NCBI GenBank assembly: GCA_033977485.1
Contig: CM066998.1
Span: 60,618,274 to 60,682,273, forward strand
Origin: Hydrangea macrophylla
Taxonomy: Eukaryota > Streptophyta > Magnoliopsida > Cornales > Hydrangeaceae
DNA length: 64,000 bases
Direction of reading: 5' to 3'
Positions 50,821 to 62,191 of this stretch are shown piece after piece. Position numbers and translations under genes: made by a program. A model generated the notes under the pieces. That model was not told the DNA's origin, did no database searches, and saw only the letters and a list, made by a program, of their open reading frames with translations. Numbering within the stretch: position 1 is the stretch's first letter; every line of letters begins with the position of its first letter.

Positions 50821-51949
50821 AGCCTAAGCCCTGGATCGATAAGTTGGATGACACCGTGTGCGCTGCTGTGGATTGAGGCGTGCACCAAGATTGGTAGCAG
50901 CTCGATCGTACAAGTAGTGCATTAATTAATATCTATTAATTTCTGGTATAGTAATGCAAGTATGTGATTCATTAGATATATGGCTCTCCTGCATCACAAG
51001 CAGGCAAGCAAATTAAGTAAATAGCCAAGCAATTATTTTTGTGCTAAATGCATTTTTACCATGTGACAAAAGTCAGATATATATTGTCATTTCTTAAAGA
51101 AAAGCAAATAGAGTGGTCGAAAAAGAAAGGGAGAAAGGTCGAAGCCGAAAGAGAGTGAATGAATGAAAGAGACAAAGTAATGAAAGTACGTAACAGATAA
51201 AACACTACTCAGAAAAAGGGTCAATACCATATGGTTCACTTGCGGAATAATCAACCATGCATGCACCATATCGAAGAAAGCTAACCATCTCCCTTAATGG
51301 CCTCGTTAATCAACCAATATTTTCCAAATTAAAATTAGATATAAAATTTTACCTCAGTTATGTGCTTGGGCTCTATTGCAGAACAAAAATATAACTTGCC
51401 AGCTGATCTCCCCAAAATATTGTGAAATACCAAAAGCGAACCACAACTTCATATAAAAAGTTCGCGTGAACCACAGGTCAATATTTAAAAGTTTCAGACG
51501 AAAAGGAATTTAGTTATGAACTTTGAGATACCGCCTGCTGTATGAGATGCTAAAATGAAAACCAAATTTGTCTATTAGAACAACAGTGCTTGCACGAATC
51601 AGATATATATATCATGGCGATTTCTTCAGGAAAAAAAAAAAAAGTCCACCGAGGAATCTATTCATTTCCTGTGAATGGGATGCTTGAGTGCCCATTCGGG
51701 ATTGCCTTTTGTGGCCAACAGTGCTTTTCGTATAACTGACTAGTTAAAAACTGTGACCATTGGATTAGGTTTTTCACATATTTTTAATGAATCGTCTATA
51801 CTCTTTTTAAAATCTACAGAACAGCATTTCGAAAAAGCTTCATTTTGTAGCTTTTTAAAACCTTTTACTATAGCAAGCGATTAATCTAAAAGCTAAACCA
51901 AACAGGGTCAAGTAACAAGGTATCCGAGATTAAAGGCAAAACAGGTAAC
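50821..51949. other. Intergenic beyond the Waxy pseudogene
   Basis: No gene recognised. I looked for further starch synthase exons here on the minus strand and found none. Confidence 0.45.
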
Positions 51950-52524
51950 TTGGCACAATAACCTGAATCGAAGTACTCCTAATTGGTTATCTTTGTAATC
52001 ATCACCAGCTCTACGCCCTTAGATCTTTGATCCGGTTTTTCCCCAAACCTTTTGAATATCAGAAATATCAGCACCAAAATTTCGATAAAGTTTATCCCAT
52101 TGAATGTTTAGCCTTCAGACACAGAAAGTGAAGTAAAGAAAAATATTAACCTTCGCAAGGAACATTGGATGATCCACAAAAACGTGATCAACTCCGCGTT
52201 TGTTGCAGTGGAAGAAGCGATCGAACAGTCTAAATTTTATCTCCAAACTTTTATCTGCAACATGCAAGCTAATTTTTAAGGGAGCAAAATAGATTACAAA
52301 AGAAATAAAATAAAAACATACTAACTTATTTAAAGGGAAAAAACAATTATTATTTCAAGACTTCACCTCAGCAAGTTCATTAGTATCCCATGCATGATGC
52401 ATCCTCGTATTGGTCATAGTGTGGAGACATTGCCATAACACGGTAGCCCCTGGCCTAGACAATGACCAGAATAGAAAAGATAATATAATTAAATTTGCAA
52501 ATCAAGCAAGCAGAAGAATATAAG

Positions 52525-52742
52525 TGTTGGGTTTAGATTGCTTACCCAACTAATTTGAAGAGGATGAGCCAAAGAAGAAAAACCAGAGCAAGGGAAAGAG
52601 AGCAAATGCAAATTTTCGGAGGAGACAATAATGCTCCAACAGTTCACAGATTTTCTATTCCTTTTCATTCCACTACACATTGTCCAAAACACCAAACATA
52701 TTAAAAACAAAAAGCAAAAGCATTACTTGCTTTTACTGATCA
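52525..52742 (-). repeat. 3' LTR of the intact Copia element
   Basis: Plus-strand edges TGTTGGGTTTAGATTGC and ...TTTACTGATCA. I found no base difference from the 5' LTR. Confidence 0.93.
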
Positions 52743-52857
52743 TCCATAGACTTTCTAGAGCCACTAAATGGCTTGAAAGGCTAACAAGTAAAATTACCAA
52801 ACTAACCATGACATACAAAAGAAATTACAATCATTTGGCATTACATTAGTTTTAACA

Positions 52858-52867
52858 CTCCCCCTTA
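52858..52867 (-). other. Canonical-looking polypurine tract
   Basis: The minus strand reads ATAAGGGGGAG directly after the polyprotein stop and is followed by TGTTAAAAC, a classic Copia tract-to-LTR junction. The LTR actually shared by both ends begins 115 bases later. Confidence 0.65.
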
Positions 52868-55800
52868 TTAATGCCAAGTTGTAACATTCAACATTTCTCT
52901 ACATTTCTGGAACTTGTCTCTTGGAAGTGCTTTTGTGAAAATGTCTGCAATTTGCTCTTCTGACTTGCAAAACTTCAACTGGATTTCTCCTTCTTCAATT
53001 GCATCTCTTATGAAATGATGCTTGATTGCAATGTGTCTTGTTCGGCTGTGATGAACTGGATTTTTAGCCATGGCAATGGCTGATTTGTTGTCACAAAACA
53101 ACTCGGTTCCTTCTTCTTGCTTCTCTCCAAAATCTTCCATAATTCTTCTTAACCAAATAGCTTGCGATGTTGCTAGAGATGCTGCCACATACTCTGCTTC
53201 AGCTGAGGACTGAGCCACTGCTTGTTGCTTCTTTGAAACCCAAGAAAATATACCGGAACCAAGAGTAAAAGCATAGCCAGAAGTACTTTTCATATCATCT
53301 ATACTACCACCCCAATCACTATCACAATAGCCTTTCAACTTTGGTTCACTACATTTTTCATACATGATACCAAAGTCGGTGGTGCCACAAACATACCTTA
53401 GCACTCTTTTCGCTGCTCCAAAATGAATTTGGCTAGGTGAGTTCATGTATCTTGAAAGCAAACTTGAAGCAAACATTATATCCGGCCTTGTGGTTGTGAG
53501 ATAAAGCAAATTTCCAACCAAACTTCTATACAATGTTGCATCAACCTTCTCTTCACCATCTTCTTTCAACAACTTTTCATGTGCTACAAGTGGTGTTGCC
53601 ATTGACTTACAATTTTCCATTCTAAATTTCTTCAAAATATTTTCAGCATATTTCTTTTGAGAAATAAACACACCATGTTCTTCTTGATATATCTCAATAC
53701 CAAGAAAGTGATGAAGCAACCCCATATCACTCATTTCATACCTTTTCATCATCTCATTTTTGAATTCATTAATTAGGATCTCATTGTTACCCGTGAACAC
53801 AAGATCATCAACATAAAGAGCAACTAGGAGAGTATCGGATGTACCTTGCTTCTTCACGTATAGAGTCGGCTCACTCTTGCTTTTCTTGAATCCTTTTTCA
53901 AGGAAATAGCCATCAATTTGGCTATACCAAGTTCGAGGGGCTTGCTTAAGACCGTACAAGGCCTTTTGTAGCTTGTACACTTTATTTTCTTCACCCTTGA
54001 TCACAAAACCTTGTGGCTGCTCCACATATACTTCTTCTTCCAATTCTCCATTCAAAAACGCTGATTTGACATCAAGTTGATACAAGGACCAATTTTTATG
54101 GGCTGTCAAAGCAATGAGAGCTCTAACTGTGTCAAGACGAGCTACCGGAGCAAAAGTTTCATTATAATCTATCCCAGGCTGCTGTGAGTAGCCTTTTGCA
54201 ACGAGTCTAGCTTTGTTCCTTTGAATTGACCCATCAACATTGTATTTCACTTTATAAATCCACTTCAAACCAATGATCTCTTTGTCCCGTGGCTTGTCAA
54301 CAAGCTGCCACGTTTTGTTTTTTTCAATAACTTGAATTTCTTCTTTCATTGCTTCCTTCCAAACTTCCTCTTTTATGGCTTCTTCAAAGTTTTCTGGTTC
54401 AAGAACACAAAAATTGCATCTTTGATATACATCACTTAAACTCTTCATTTTCTTTGGAGTTGAGCTTGGAGAAGATGAACTTGAGGTTTGGCTTGATGAA
54501 GAAGAACTAGGTGATGATGGGGGACTTGCTCTTGGAGAAGAGTCTTCGTCATTTTCAACTTCATTTGATGGTTGTTCTTCCATTTCATCAATAATAACAG
54601 CCCGCTTTTCAACCTTGTTCTCTTCCCAATTCCATGTAGCATCTTCATCAAATAACACATCTCGGTTTATGATCACTTGGTTGCTTTTCAAAGAAAGCAG
54701 CCTATAGCCCTTTGATTTTGAGCTATAGCCCACAAATATGCACCTTTCACTTGTTTCATCCAACTTTCGCCTTTTCTCTTTCGGTATTTGAGCATAGCAA
54801 ACACACCCAAACACTTTAAGATGATTTACCGATGGCTTTCTTCCACTCCAAGCTTCTATCGGTGTTTGGTTCCAAACGGCCTTGGTAGGACACCTATTAA
54901 TCAAATGCACTGCAGTATACACAGCTTCTGCCCAAAAAATTTTAGGAAGTTTCTTTTCATGCAACATTGATTTTGCCATCTCCATCACAGTTTGGTTTTT
55001 CCTTTCGGAAACTCCATTTTGTTGTGGAGTATATCCAACTGTGAGTTGCCTTTCCATTCCTTCTTCTTCACAAAATTTATCAAATTCATTTGAGGTGTAT
55101 TCTTTTCCTCTATCACTTCTCAAGGTTTTTATGAAAAAACCACTTTGCTTCTCAACAAAACTTTTAAATTTCTTAAATATGCCAAACACATCAGATTTTT
55201 GCTTCATAAAATAAACCCAAGTCATTCTAGTACAATCATCAATAAAGAGAATGAAATACCTGTTTTGACTATGGGATGGAATTTGCATAGGTCCACAAAC
55301 ATCCGTGTGAACTAATTCAAGCACTTGTTTTGCTCTCCATGCAACTTCTTTTGGAAAGGGCTGCCTATGATGCTTGCCAAGAGCACAACCTTCACAAACA
55401 TCATGCTTTTCTTCAACATTTGGAAGGCCATAAACCATGCTCTTTTGATGAAGTAACTTGAGACTATGAAAGTTCAAGTGCCCAAGTCTCCTATGCCACA
55501 ACCATGATTGACCATCCCCACTAGCTTTCAAAGCAACATGCTCAACATATTTGAATGTGAGTGGGAAGCTTCTATTTTTCTCCATTTGTATTTTTGCCAC
55601 AACTTGCCTTGCATCATTTTTATCACGAATGGTGCATCCACTTGCTTCAAAATTAACTGCATAACCATGCTCCACAAGTTGTCCAACACTAAGTAAATTT
55701 TGCTCCAAATCTGGCACCAACAACACATCTTGAATAAATTTAGTTCCTCTCTTGGTTTCAACACCAATAGTTCCTCTCCCTTTCGCATTCACCAAAGCAC

Positions 55801-56938
55801 CATTTCCCATTCTCACTTGGGATTTAATTGAGGAATCCATGTTCAAAAAAATTGATTCATTGCCGGTCATGTGGTTACTACAACCACTGTCAAGATACCA
55901 AACATCATTTCTCTTCTCAGAAGCACTTTGACATGCATAAAACAAATTTCCTTCACCTTCCTTTTCTTCAGAAAAATTAGCCTGCTGATTGTTTTTAAAT
56001 CTACAATCCTTGGCTACATGACCAAATTTTTTACATATAAAGCATTGTGGCTTCCCCTTAAACCAACAATCTTTCTCAACATGACCATTCTTTTTACATA
56101 TATTGCATTTTTGAGGACCACCCCTTTCATTTGGTCGGCCTTCAAAATTTGTTCCGCCTCTTCCTCTTGAACTTCTTCCTCTTCCTCTTCCATGTCTACC
56201 ACCTCTAAATGATCCCCATCTCTCTTGTTCATGCCCGGATTGTTTTGTTTCTTGATTGCTAGAACCAATATTTAGCTTAGACTGAAATGCACTCTCGACT
56301 GATTTTTCGGAGCGTCGTGCCAATCTTTCCTCGTATGATTTTAATGAACCCATCACTTCTTGAATGCTTAACTTAGACATATCTTTGGTTTGTTCAATCA
56401 CAGAAATAATAGGATCAAATTTTGCAGGTAGACTTATCAAAATTTTCTCAACAACCTGTTGGTCACTAATTTCTTCACCATAGGTTTTCATTTGATTTAC
56501 TAATTCTGTAAATCTAGATGAAAAATCCTTTAAACTTTCAGCATCATTCATTTTCATGTTGACAAAATCTCTTCTAAGAGTTTGAAGTTTAACACTTCTT
56601 ACCTTTTGGTCTCCTTCATACTCTTGTTGTAATAAATCCCATGCTTCCTTGGCCTTTCTTGCTCTTATGATTCTTGGGAAAATCGTATCTGCAACTCCTT
56701 GTTGAATCAATGTTAGAGCTTTTGCATCTTTCTTCTTGTTCTCCTTGAGTTGCTGTTTTTGAGCATTCGTCAAGGTTGTCGTATCCACCGGATCATCGTA
56801 CCCGTCTTCTATATACTCCCAAAGATCATAAGACACAAATATGGTTCTCATTTTCACACACCAAAAATCATAATTTTCCCCATCAAAGATAGGAAATTGG
56901 GGTTGAGTTCCTTGATTTTGATTGCTTGTAGTTGCCAT
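52868..56938 (-). CDS. Copia Gag-Pol polyprotein, 1356 residues
   Basis: One open frame encoding the whole replication machinery. A gag (UBN2-type) domain at about 1-220; an Arg/Gly-rich stretch; two CCHC knuckles ([14 protein letters not shown] about 278, [14 protein letters not shown] about 298). Aspartic protease motif [13 protein letters not shown] (about 349). Integrase: zinc-binding [15 protein letters not shown] and [10 protein letters not shown], catalytic region HTDVCGPM (about 544) and SDRGKEY (about 608). Reverse transcriptase: [20 protein letters not shown] (about 893), YVDDLVF (about 1044). RNase [21 protein letters not shown] (about 1208) and the end [16 protein letters not shown]. 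Order protease-integrase-RT-RNase H defines Ty1/Copia. No stop or frameshift, so it may still be active. The minus-strand start at 56938 follows the primer site by about 60 bases. Confidence 0.95.
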   Translation of the reverse strand: MATTSNQNQGTQPQFPIFDGENYDFWCVKMRTIFVSYDLWEYIEDGYDDPVDTTTLTNAQKQQLKENKKKDAKALTLIQQGVADTIFPRIIRARKAKEAWDLLQQEYEGDQKVRSVKLQTLRRDFVNMKMNDAESLKDFSSRFTELVNQMKTYGEEISDQQVVEKILISLPAKFDPIISVIEQTKDMSKLSIQEVMGSLKSYEERLARRSEKSVESAFQSKLNIGSSNQETKQSGHEQERWGSFRGGRHGRGRGRSSRGRGGTNFEGRPNERGGPQKCNICKKNGHVEKDCWFKGKPQCFICKKFGHVAKDCRFKNNQQANFSEEKEGEGNLFYACQSASEKRNDVWYLDSGCSNHMTGNESIFLNMDSSIKSQVRMGNGALVNAKGRGTIGVETKRGTKFIQDVLLVPDLEQNLLSVGQLVEHGYAVNFEASGCTIRDKNDARQVVAKIQMEKNRSFPLTFKYVEHVALKASGDGQSWLWHRRLGHLNFHSLKLLHQKSMVYGLPNVEEKHDVCEGCALGKHHRQPFPKEVAWRAKQVLELVHTDVCGPMQIPSHSQNRYFILFIDDCTRMTWVYFMKQKSDVFGIFKKFKSFVEKQSGFFIKTLRSDRGKEYTSNEFDKFCEEEGMERQLTVGYTPQQNGVSERKNQTVMEMAKSMLHEKKLPKIFWAEAVYTAVHLINRCPTKAVWNQTPIEAWSGRKPSVNHLKVFGCVCYAQIPKEKRRKLDETSERCIFVGYSSKSKGYRLLSLKSNQVIINRDVLFDEDATWNWEENKVEKRAVIIDEMEEQPSNEVENDEDSSPRASPPSSPSSSSSSQTSSSSSPSSTPKKMKSLSDVYQRCNFCVLEPENFEEAIKEEVWKEAMKEEIQVIEKNKTWQLVDKPRDKEIIGLKWIYKVKYNVDGSIQRNKARLVAKGYSQQPGIDYNETFAPVARLDTVRALIALTAHKNWSLYQLDVKSAFLNGELEEEVYVEQPQGFVIKGEENKVYKLQKALYGLKQAPRTWYSQIDGYFLEKGFKKSKSEPTLYVKKQGTSDTLLVALYVDDLVFTGNNEILINEFKNEMMKRYEMSDMGLLHHFLGIEIYQEEHGVFISQKKYAENILKKFRMENCKSMATPLVAHEKLLKEDGEEKVDATLYRSLVGNLLYLTTTRPDIMFASSLLSRYMNSPSQIHFGAAKRVLRYVCGTTDFGIMYEKCSEPKLKGYCDSDWGGSIDDMKSTSGYAFTLGSGIFSWVSKKQQAVAQSSAEAEYVAASLATSQAIWLRRIMEDFGEKQEEGTELFCDNKSAIAMAKNPVHHSRTRHIAIKHHFIRDAIEEGEIQLKFCKSEEQIADIFTKALPRDKFQKCREMLNVTTWH

Positions 56939-57000
56939 CTCAATCTTCTTCTTCTAGGGTTTGTTTCCCTAATTTTCGCCCAAAATATTGACCTTACAAA

Positions 57001-57012
57001 GCTTTGATACCA
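57001..57012 (-). other. Primer-binding site of the intact Copia element
   Basis: The minus strand reads TGGTATCAAAGC four bases after the 5' LTR. It is one base different from the usual TGGTATCAGAGC initiator-Met site. Confidence 0.85.
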
Positions 57013-57016
57013 ATTA

Positions 57017-57234
57017 TGTTGGGTTTAGATTGCTTACCCAACTAATTTGAAGAGGATGAGCCAAAGAAGAAAAACCAGAGCAAGGGAAAGAGAGCAAATG
57101 CAAATTTTCGGAGGAGACAATAATGCTCCAACAGTTCACAGATTTTCTATTCCTTTTCATTCCACTACACATTGTCCAAAACACCAAACATATTAAAAAC
57201 AAAAAGCAAAAGCATTACTTGCTTTTACTGATCA
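57017..57234 (-). repeat. 5' LTR of the intact Copia element
   Basis: Identical to 52525-52742, followed on its outer side by the target duplication ATAAG. Confidence 0.93.
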
Positions 57235-57627
57235 ATAAGAAAGAGAGTTGGATTCCAACGATTACCACCAATGCTAGCTGCAGGCAGTCCTCCAAGAACA
57301 TCGCCAAGCCCACCAGTTTTGCTCCCACCTCATCTCCCACGAATATCACGCGCATCCCACTCTCGCACATTATGGTCCCTGAAGGCCTAAAATACTCAAT
57401 TTTGGGATCTTTTCTACAAGCATCCCTAGTACGTAGTTGCTTTTGCATTGGTTCTCATTTGTAGCACATCCACCTAGCTTGTTCAAAGATCTCACCCCAT
57501 TATAGATCATGGCTCGGTTGTTTGGGCCAATCTGGGCGAAGGTTGTTTTAGTTTCTGATCCCAAATTTCCTCCACTGTTGACATGTGAGTTTCTTGATAT
57601 AAAGAGTGAAGCAGTCAGAATTGCCAT

Positions 57628-57836
57628 TTGTGGAATCCTTATTCTGAAACAAAAATTTCATACAGTAAGAAAAAGATTTGGGATATTTTAATTGCACCAT
57701 AGTAGTTGATTTTTACATCAAGAATATTCTTTTAGATACCCTGTATTACCAATCTTAAACTACTAACTCCCGGATCACCGAGAGACCTTCAATTGACGTT
57801 ATTCATACAATCACAAGTTCTAATGATGAATGCAAG
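57628..57836. other. Upstream side of the Waxy pseudogene
   Basis: AT-rich and short. No promoter element I can support. Confidence 0.35.
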
Positions 57837-57985
57837 TTGAGTGGTCAGTCTTCGGAATCTATTGATCCTTTGTTTCTCTTATGCAAGTTATTCTCATGGT
57901 CACTATGGTCCATGTGTTTGGGATGGTGGAATATACAGTGGTGTGGGGGGCAGATTCAATTGCAGGTTTGTGGGAGCAATGGGGT

Positions 57986-58687
57986 TAGGGGTGTACACGA
58001 GTTGAGCCGCTCAACAAGGTCTCGCGGCTCGGCTCGATAACAGCTCGGCTCGGCTCGGCTTGTATAATAAATGAGCCAAACTCGAGCTTGAATACAAAGC
58101 TCGTTTAATAAACAAGCCAAGCTTGTGTACACATGAGCTCGGCTCGATAAGGCTCGCGAACAGTTCGATTAAGACTCATATAGTAGGCTCGTGAAAAATC
58201 TATTTAATAGGTTTGATAAGGACTTGTTTAATTACATATATATATATGATAATTATAAAAAAAAATAATATATGTATAATGTAAAATATTTAAAATTGAA
58301 AGAATATTATATATATGATATTATAAAAATATAATATATTTATAATGCGAAGTATTTAAAATTGAAATAATTTTGACATATTATATTATGCATAGTCCTA
58401 AATTCACGTGACAAGCAATTGTTTTAGGTAAATATATATATATATGTCAACTGTCTAGTATTGAACTTGGTCTGTGAGTTTTGGTTGGCAACTTAATTAA
58501 ACTTGCTACTAGGGGTGTACATGAGTTGAGCCGCTCAACAAGGGTTCGAGGCTCGGCTCGCTAATAGCTAGGCTCGGCTCGTCTCGATAATAAATGAGTC
58601 AAGCTCAAGCTTGAACAGCATGCCAACTCTTAAAGCTCGGCTCGAGCTCGGCTCGAATTCGAAAAGCTCGGCTCGAGTACAGCCCTA
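57986..58687. mobile_element. hAT-like element (TAGGGGTGTACACGAGTTGAG), composite
   Basis: Left end TAGGGGTGTACACGAG; right end GAGTACAGCCCTA. Flanks AATGGGGT (57978-57985) and GATGGGGT (58688-58695) match at 7 of 8. A second left end (TAGGGGTGTACATGAGTTGA) lies inside at 58510, so two related copies are fused or nested. GCTCGGCTCG repeats fill the subterminal parts. Non-coding. Confidence 0.75.
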
Positions 58688-58768
58688 GATGGGGTTGTGT
58701 CCTGAAAATAGATTCAAAAATGTGTGGTCCCAGATTTTTTTTTTTTTTTTGTTTTTTTGTTTTTTTTT

Positions 58769-58790
58769 GGGGGGGGGGGGGGGGGGGGGT
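58769..58790 (+). repeat. Run of 22 G after a T-rich tract
   Basis: Preceded by about 35 mostly T bases. The length may be uncertain for technical reasons. Confidence 0.8.
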
Positions 58791-58889
58791 GGGGTTGTTT
58801 GTGTGGTCAATTTGGCTTTGTAGAAACAATGTGATTTTCAATGAGGGGTTTGGGAATGTCAGGGGATTATTGAAAAAGCTTGGGAATGT

Positions 58890-61800
58890 CCTACTGTTGG
58901 TCTGCTCCTTTCTTATCCAAAAATTAAAGTCTACTAAAAATGCTTTGAAGCCCTTGAATAAGAGCTGTTTTGGGAATTGTTTTGAAAAAATCACAAATCT
59001 TAAAAGAGATCTTGATTTGTGTCAAAAACTTGATCCTACTCCTGCTAACATTAAAAAAGAAGGGGACAGTCTTCAAGATGTTAATAAGCAGCTTGCTAGA
59101 GAGGAAATCTTCTGGAAGCAGAAATCCAGAATCTTATGGCTTATGGAAGGTGATTCTAACTCTAAGTTTTCCCATCTCTCTACTATTATTAGAAGAAGAA
59201 GGAATAACATTGATTTTTTGAAAAAAAAAAAAAGCTGATGGAAATTGGACCTCTGATTATTGTGAAATTGGTGATCAATTCTTAGATTACTTCTCTAATC
59301 TAATTACTTCTTCTAATCTACTTTCCCTGAGGACCTTCAAAATCTTTTCCCTACCCATATTACTGATTCTGAAAATGCTAGCCTCTGCTCTATTCCTACC
59401 CCTCAATAAATTAAACCTTAAGGCCCATGGACTTGATGGTCTTCCCCCTCATATTGGAGCATTATTGGTAAGGATCTTATTGATATGGTTACCAGATTTT
59501 TTTCTATTGGACTTCTTCTTAGAGAAATGAATCACACTAATATTGCTCTCATTCCCAAATCCCTTAAAGCCCAATCTGTCAGTGACTTTAGACCCATATC
59601 TCTTTGCAATATCAGTTATATACTCGTCTCAAAAATCCTTGCTAATCGAATCAAACCACTTCTTGATAAATTCATCTCCCCATACCAGGCTGCTTTTGTG
59701 ATGGGTAGAAGTATTCAAGAAAACTCTTTTCTTTCTCAGGAGATTCTATATACAGTTAAACATGAGAAGGGTAAAGGAGCCCTTATGGCTCTTAAGTTGG
59801 ATATGGCCAAAGTTTTTGACAGGGTCGTGTGGCAATTTCTTGCAAAAAATTTCAAGTGTGTGGGTTTTGATCCTCATTTCATTCAACTCATCATTCAATG
59901 TATCTCAACTTCTTCTTTTTCCATCAACTTGAATGATAGTCCTTATGGTTTTTTTAACTCTAGAGGAATCAGACAAGGTGACCCAATGTGTCATTTCCTC
60001 TTTATCATATGTACTGAAGCTCTCTCTAGGCTTTTGATCAAAAAAGAAAACCAAGGAAGTTCCATGGCATTAAACTATCTAGGACCAATAGTCCTATCTC
60101 ACACCTTATGTTTGCAGATGATCATTTCATTTTTTGTAGAGCAAACTTCAAGGAAGCTGCTATTGTTAATAAGTGTCTCTCCACCTATTGTTCTTGGTCT
60201 GGCCAAATGGTTAATAAGAGCAAGTATGGTATTATTTGCAGTAGAAATGCTCAGCCTTATCTCAAAAAAGTGGTTAGAAATAGCCTTAGTTTTCAAATTG
60301 TCAAAGATAATGCTACTCATCTTGGCCTTCCTCTCTTTATTGGTAAATCCAAGTCTAAATCTTTTGGTTATATCATTGATAAAATGGAAGCTAGAATTGC
60401 TGGTTGGAAATCTAAATGCCTATCTTATGCTGGAAAAGCCACTCTCATCAAATCTTTCATTGCTTCTCTGCCTAATTATGCTATACAAACTTATCCTTTT
60501 CCTTCAACTCTCTGTTCTAAGATGAATGGTCTGTTGAGGAAGTTCTGGTGGGGTCATAGTAAAGATAAGTCTTCTGACTTATGTCTTAAATGTTGGGATA
60601 ATCTCTGCAGACCTAAGAGTATTGGAGGACTGGGATTTCGAAGATTCAAGGATATCAACAAACCTCTTCTTGCCAAGGCAGCTTGGAATATTACTATTGA
60701 TAGTAGTTCTGTTTGTTCTAAGGCTCTAATTCAAAAGTACTGTTGCAGATCTAGTTTTTTAAATGTTAGAAGCTCTCCATGTGATTCAATTATCTGGAAG
60801 GCTATTATTATGGCTAGATCTATCATCTACAAAGGAGCTTGTTATATGATTGGTGATGGAAGTACTACTAGTATCTGGAATGATACATGGATTCCCAACC
60901 ATTCACAAGGCTTACTCCAAAGATTGATTCTGAAGATAAACCTCTTTATGTTAGTGATCTAATTGAGAACAATTTATTCTGGAAAGTTAAATCTGCTTGA
61001 AACCTTTTTATCCCCAGATGATGTCAATTGTACACTAAAAATTCCTACTCCTTTTTACCCTAAATCTGATTCTATTTTTTGGGTTCCTAGCAAAGATGGC
61101 TGCTTCTCTGTTAAGGCTATGTACCTTACTGATCAACACTAAAGGTTTACTTCCTATATCAGTCCTCATTCCACCCTTTACAAGAAGGTTTGGAAACTCA
61201 AAATTCATGAAAGGCAAAAAGTTTTTTTTGTTGAGACTCTTGGCTTAGGCTATTCATACTAGAACAATCCTTACTTTTAGATTTCCTATTCCTGATATCC
61301 TTTGCCCCTTGTGTAACCTCTGTGAGGAATCATATTCCCATATTTTTTCTTCTGTGATATTGCTAGAATTCTTTGGTTTTCTATCTATGGGATCAGATTG
61401 ATATAGATTTTACTTCTTAAAAATGGCCACCATCCTTGAAAATTTATGGAAAGCTCGGAATCAAAAGCTCTTTCAAAAGTCTGAAGTTGATGTTGAGTTA
61501 TCCTTAAAAGCTCCAAGTTTTCAATTATGGAGTTTCAAGCTGCTACCTCTTGTCCTCATAATAATTAGTCAAACTGCAGCTCTTCAATGAAAATCCTTAA
61601 ATGGATCCCTCCCACTGCCCCTTGCGTCACCATTAACTGTGTTGTTGCTGTTCATAATTTCAGATCCTTTGCTGCTTGTATAGCTAGAGATTCTTGCAGA
61701 AATGTCATTGATGCTTGGTGTAAGGTTATAAAGTCATGCGATCCTGATTTTGTGGAATGCTATGCTCTAAGACTAGCTGCTTCCAAAGCTCACTTATATA

Positions 61801-62120
61801 TCGGTGATTGTGTTAAGTTTGAGAGTGATTCTCTTGTTTCCATCTCTTCTATCAACAAAGTTACTCAATCTTGGAAGCTTGCCTCTCTCTGCTCTGACAT
61901 TGGGATTCTTAGAAATCTTCACCTTAATTAGAAAATTTTTAAAATTCCTAGAGATTGTAATTTTATGGCACACCAGTTTGCTAAGTGGTCAACTAGTTTA
62001 GTTTTTTCTGGATCTCTTTTTCCCTCTTCTCTTCCTCGATTTGTAATTGATGATACTCTTGTTGATGTTTCTCAAACAGTTTAATAAAGATTCTTTGTTC
62101 AGCAAAAAAAAAAAAAACAA
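58890..62120 (+). mobile_element. L1-type LINE, 5'-truncated and degenerate
   Basis: Order seen: endonuclease-RT linker (EEIFWKQKSRILWLMEGDSN, about 59100), reverse transcriptase (SVSDFRPISLCNISYILVSK about 59580; GIRQGDPMCHFLF about 59967; FADDHFIF about 60110), zinc/linker region (KFWWGHSKDKSSD, WNDTWIPNHS), RNase H-like end (61587-61931) and a poly-A tail at 62104-62117. Frames switch at about 59240, 60110 and 60960, and several stops occur between 60960 and 61590. No endonuclease domain remains. Dead copy; plant LINEs of this type carry a C-terminal RNase H. Confidence 0.85.
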
Positions 62121-62190
62121 TACAAGCCATTCTGAAAACAACAACAAAAAAAACCCAATTTTAATCATCTGAGGGATGGCATAGAGAGGA
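62121..62190. repeat. Second copy of the segment at 45603
   Basis: aatacaagccattctg, an A-rich stretch, ccaattttaat and ggatggcatagagagga parallel 45603-45695. It lies immediately after the LINE tail. Confidence 0.5.
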
Positions 62191-62191
62191 A

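Larger units (their letters stand above)
52525..57234 (-). mobile_element. Full-length, apparently intact Copia retrotransposon
   Basis: Identical 218-base LTRs (52525-52742 and 57017-57234), perfect 5-base target duplication ATAAG (52520-52524 and 57235-57239), a primer site, and one uninterrupted polyprotein frame. Minus orientation, inside intron 1 of the Waxy pseudogene. Identical LTRs mean a very recent insertion. The purine tract is 115 bases away from the LTR, see the findings. Confidence 0.95.
51950..57627 (-). pseudogene. GBSS1: Granule-bound starch synthase (Waxy) pseudogene split by a Copia element
   Basis: GBSS elongates amylose in plastids. Exon 1 (57627 to about 57269) starts MAILTASLFISRNSHVNSGG with FAQIG and NGVRSLNKL, as in GBSS transit peptides. 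It then needs frame changes to read GTIMCESGMRVIFVGDEVG and KTGGLGDVLGGLPAAS, the KTGGL ADP-glucose-binding loop. Exon 2 (52454-52367) reads ARGYRVMAMSPHYDQYEDA with a 7-base insertion before WDTNELAE. Exon 3 (52254-52151) has an in-frame TAG and a frameshift before [20 protein letters not shown]. Exon 4 (52048-51950) reads VWGKTGSKI*GRRAGDDYKD to LLCQ. Later exons are absent. A Copia element lies in intron 1. Clearly non-functional; the identification is strong. Confidence 0.85.
57837..58850 (+). pseudogene. LINE ORF2 3'-part fragment, split by an hAT element
   Basis: Left of the hAT element the frame reads SLWSMCLGWWNIQWCGGQIQ. Right of it WGCVLKIDSK and VWSIWLCRNNVIFNEG follow. The WW..QW and WSIWL.RN motifs are typical of the linker between reverse transcriptase and RNase H in plant L1-type LINEs. 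A T/G homopolymer (58737-58790, including 22 G) interrupts it. Fragment only. Confidence 0.5.

Noticed and set aside
50821..51949. Remaining exons of the Waxy pseudogene
   Set aside because: No starch synthase motifs could be read on the minus strand after the LLCQ exon end at 51950.
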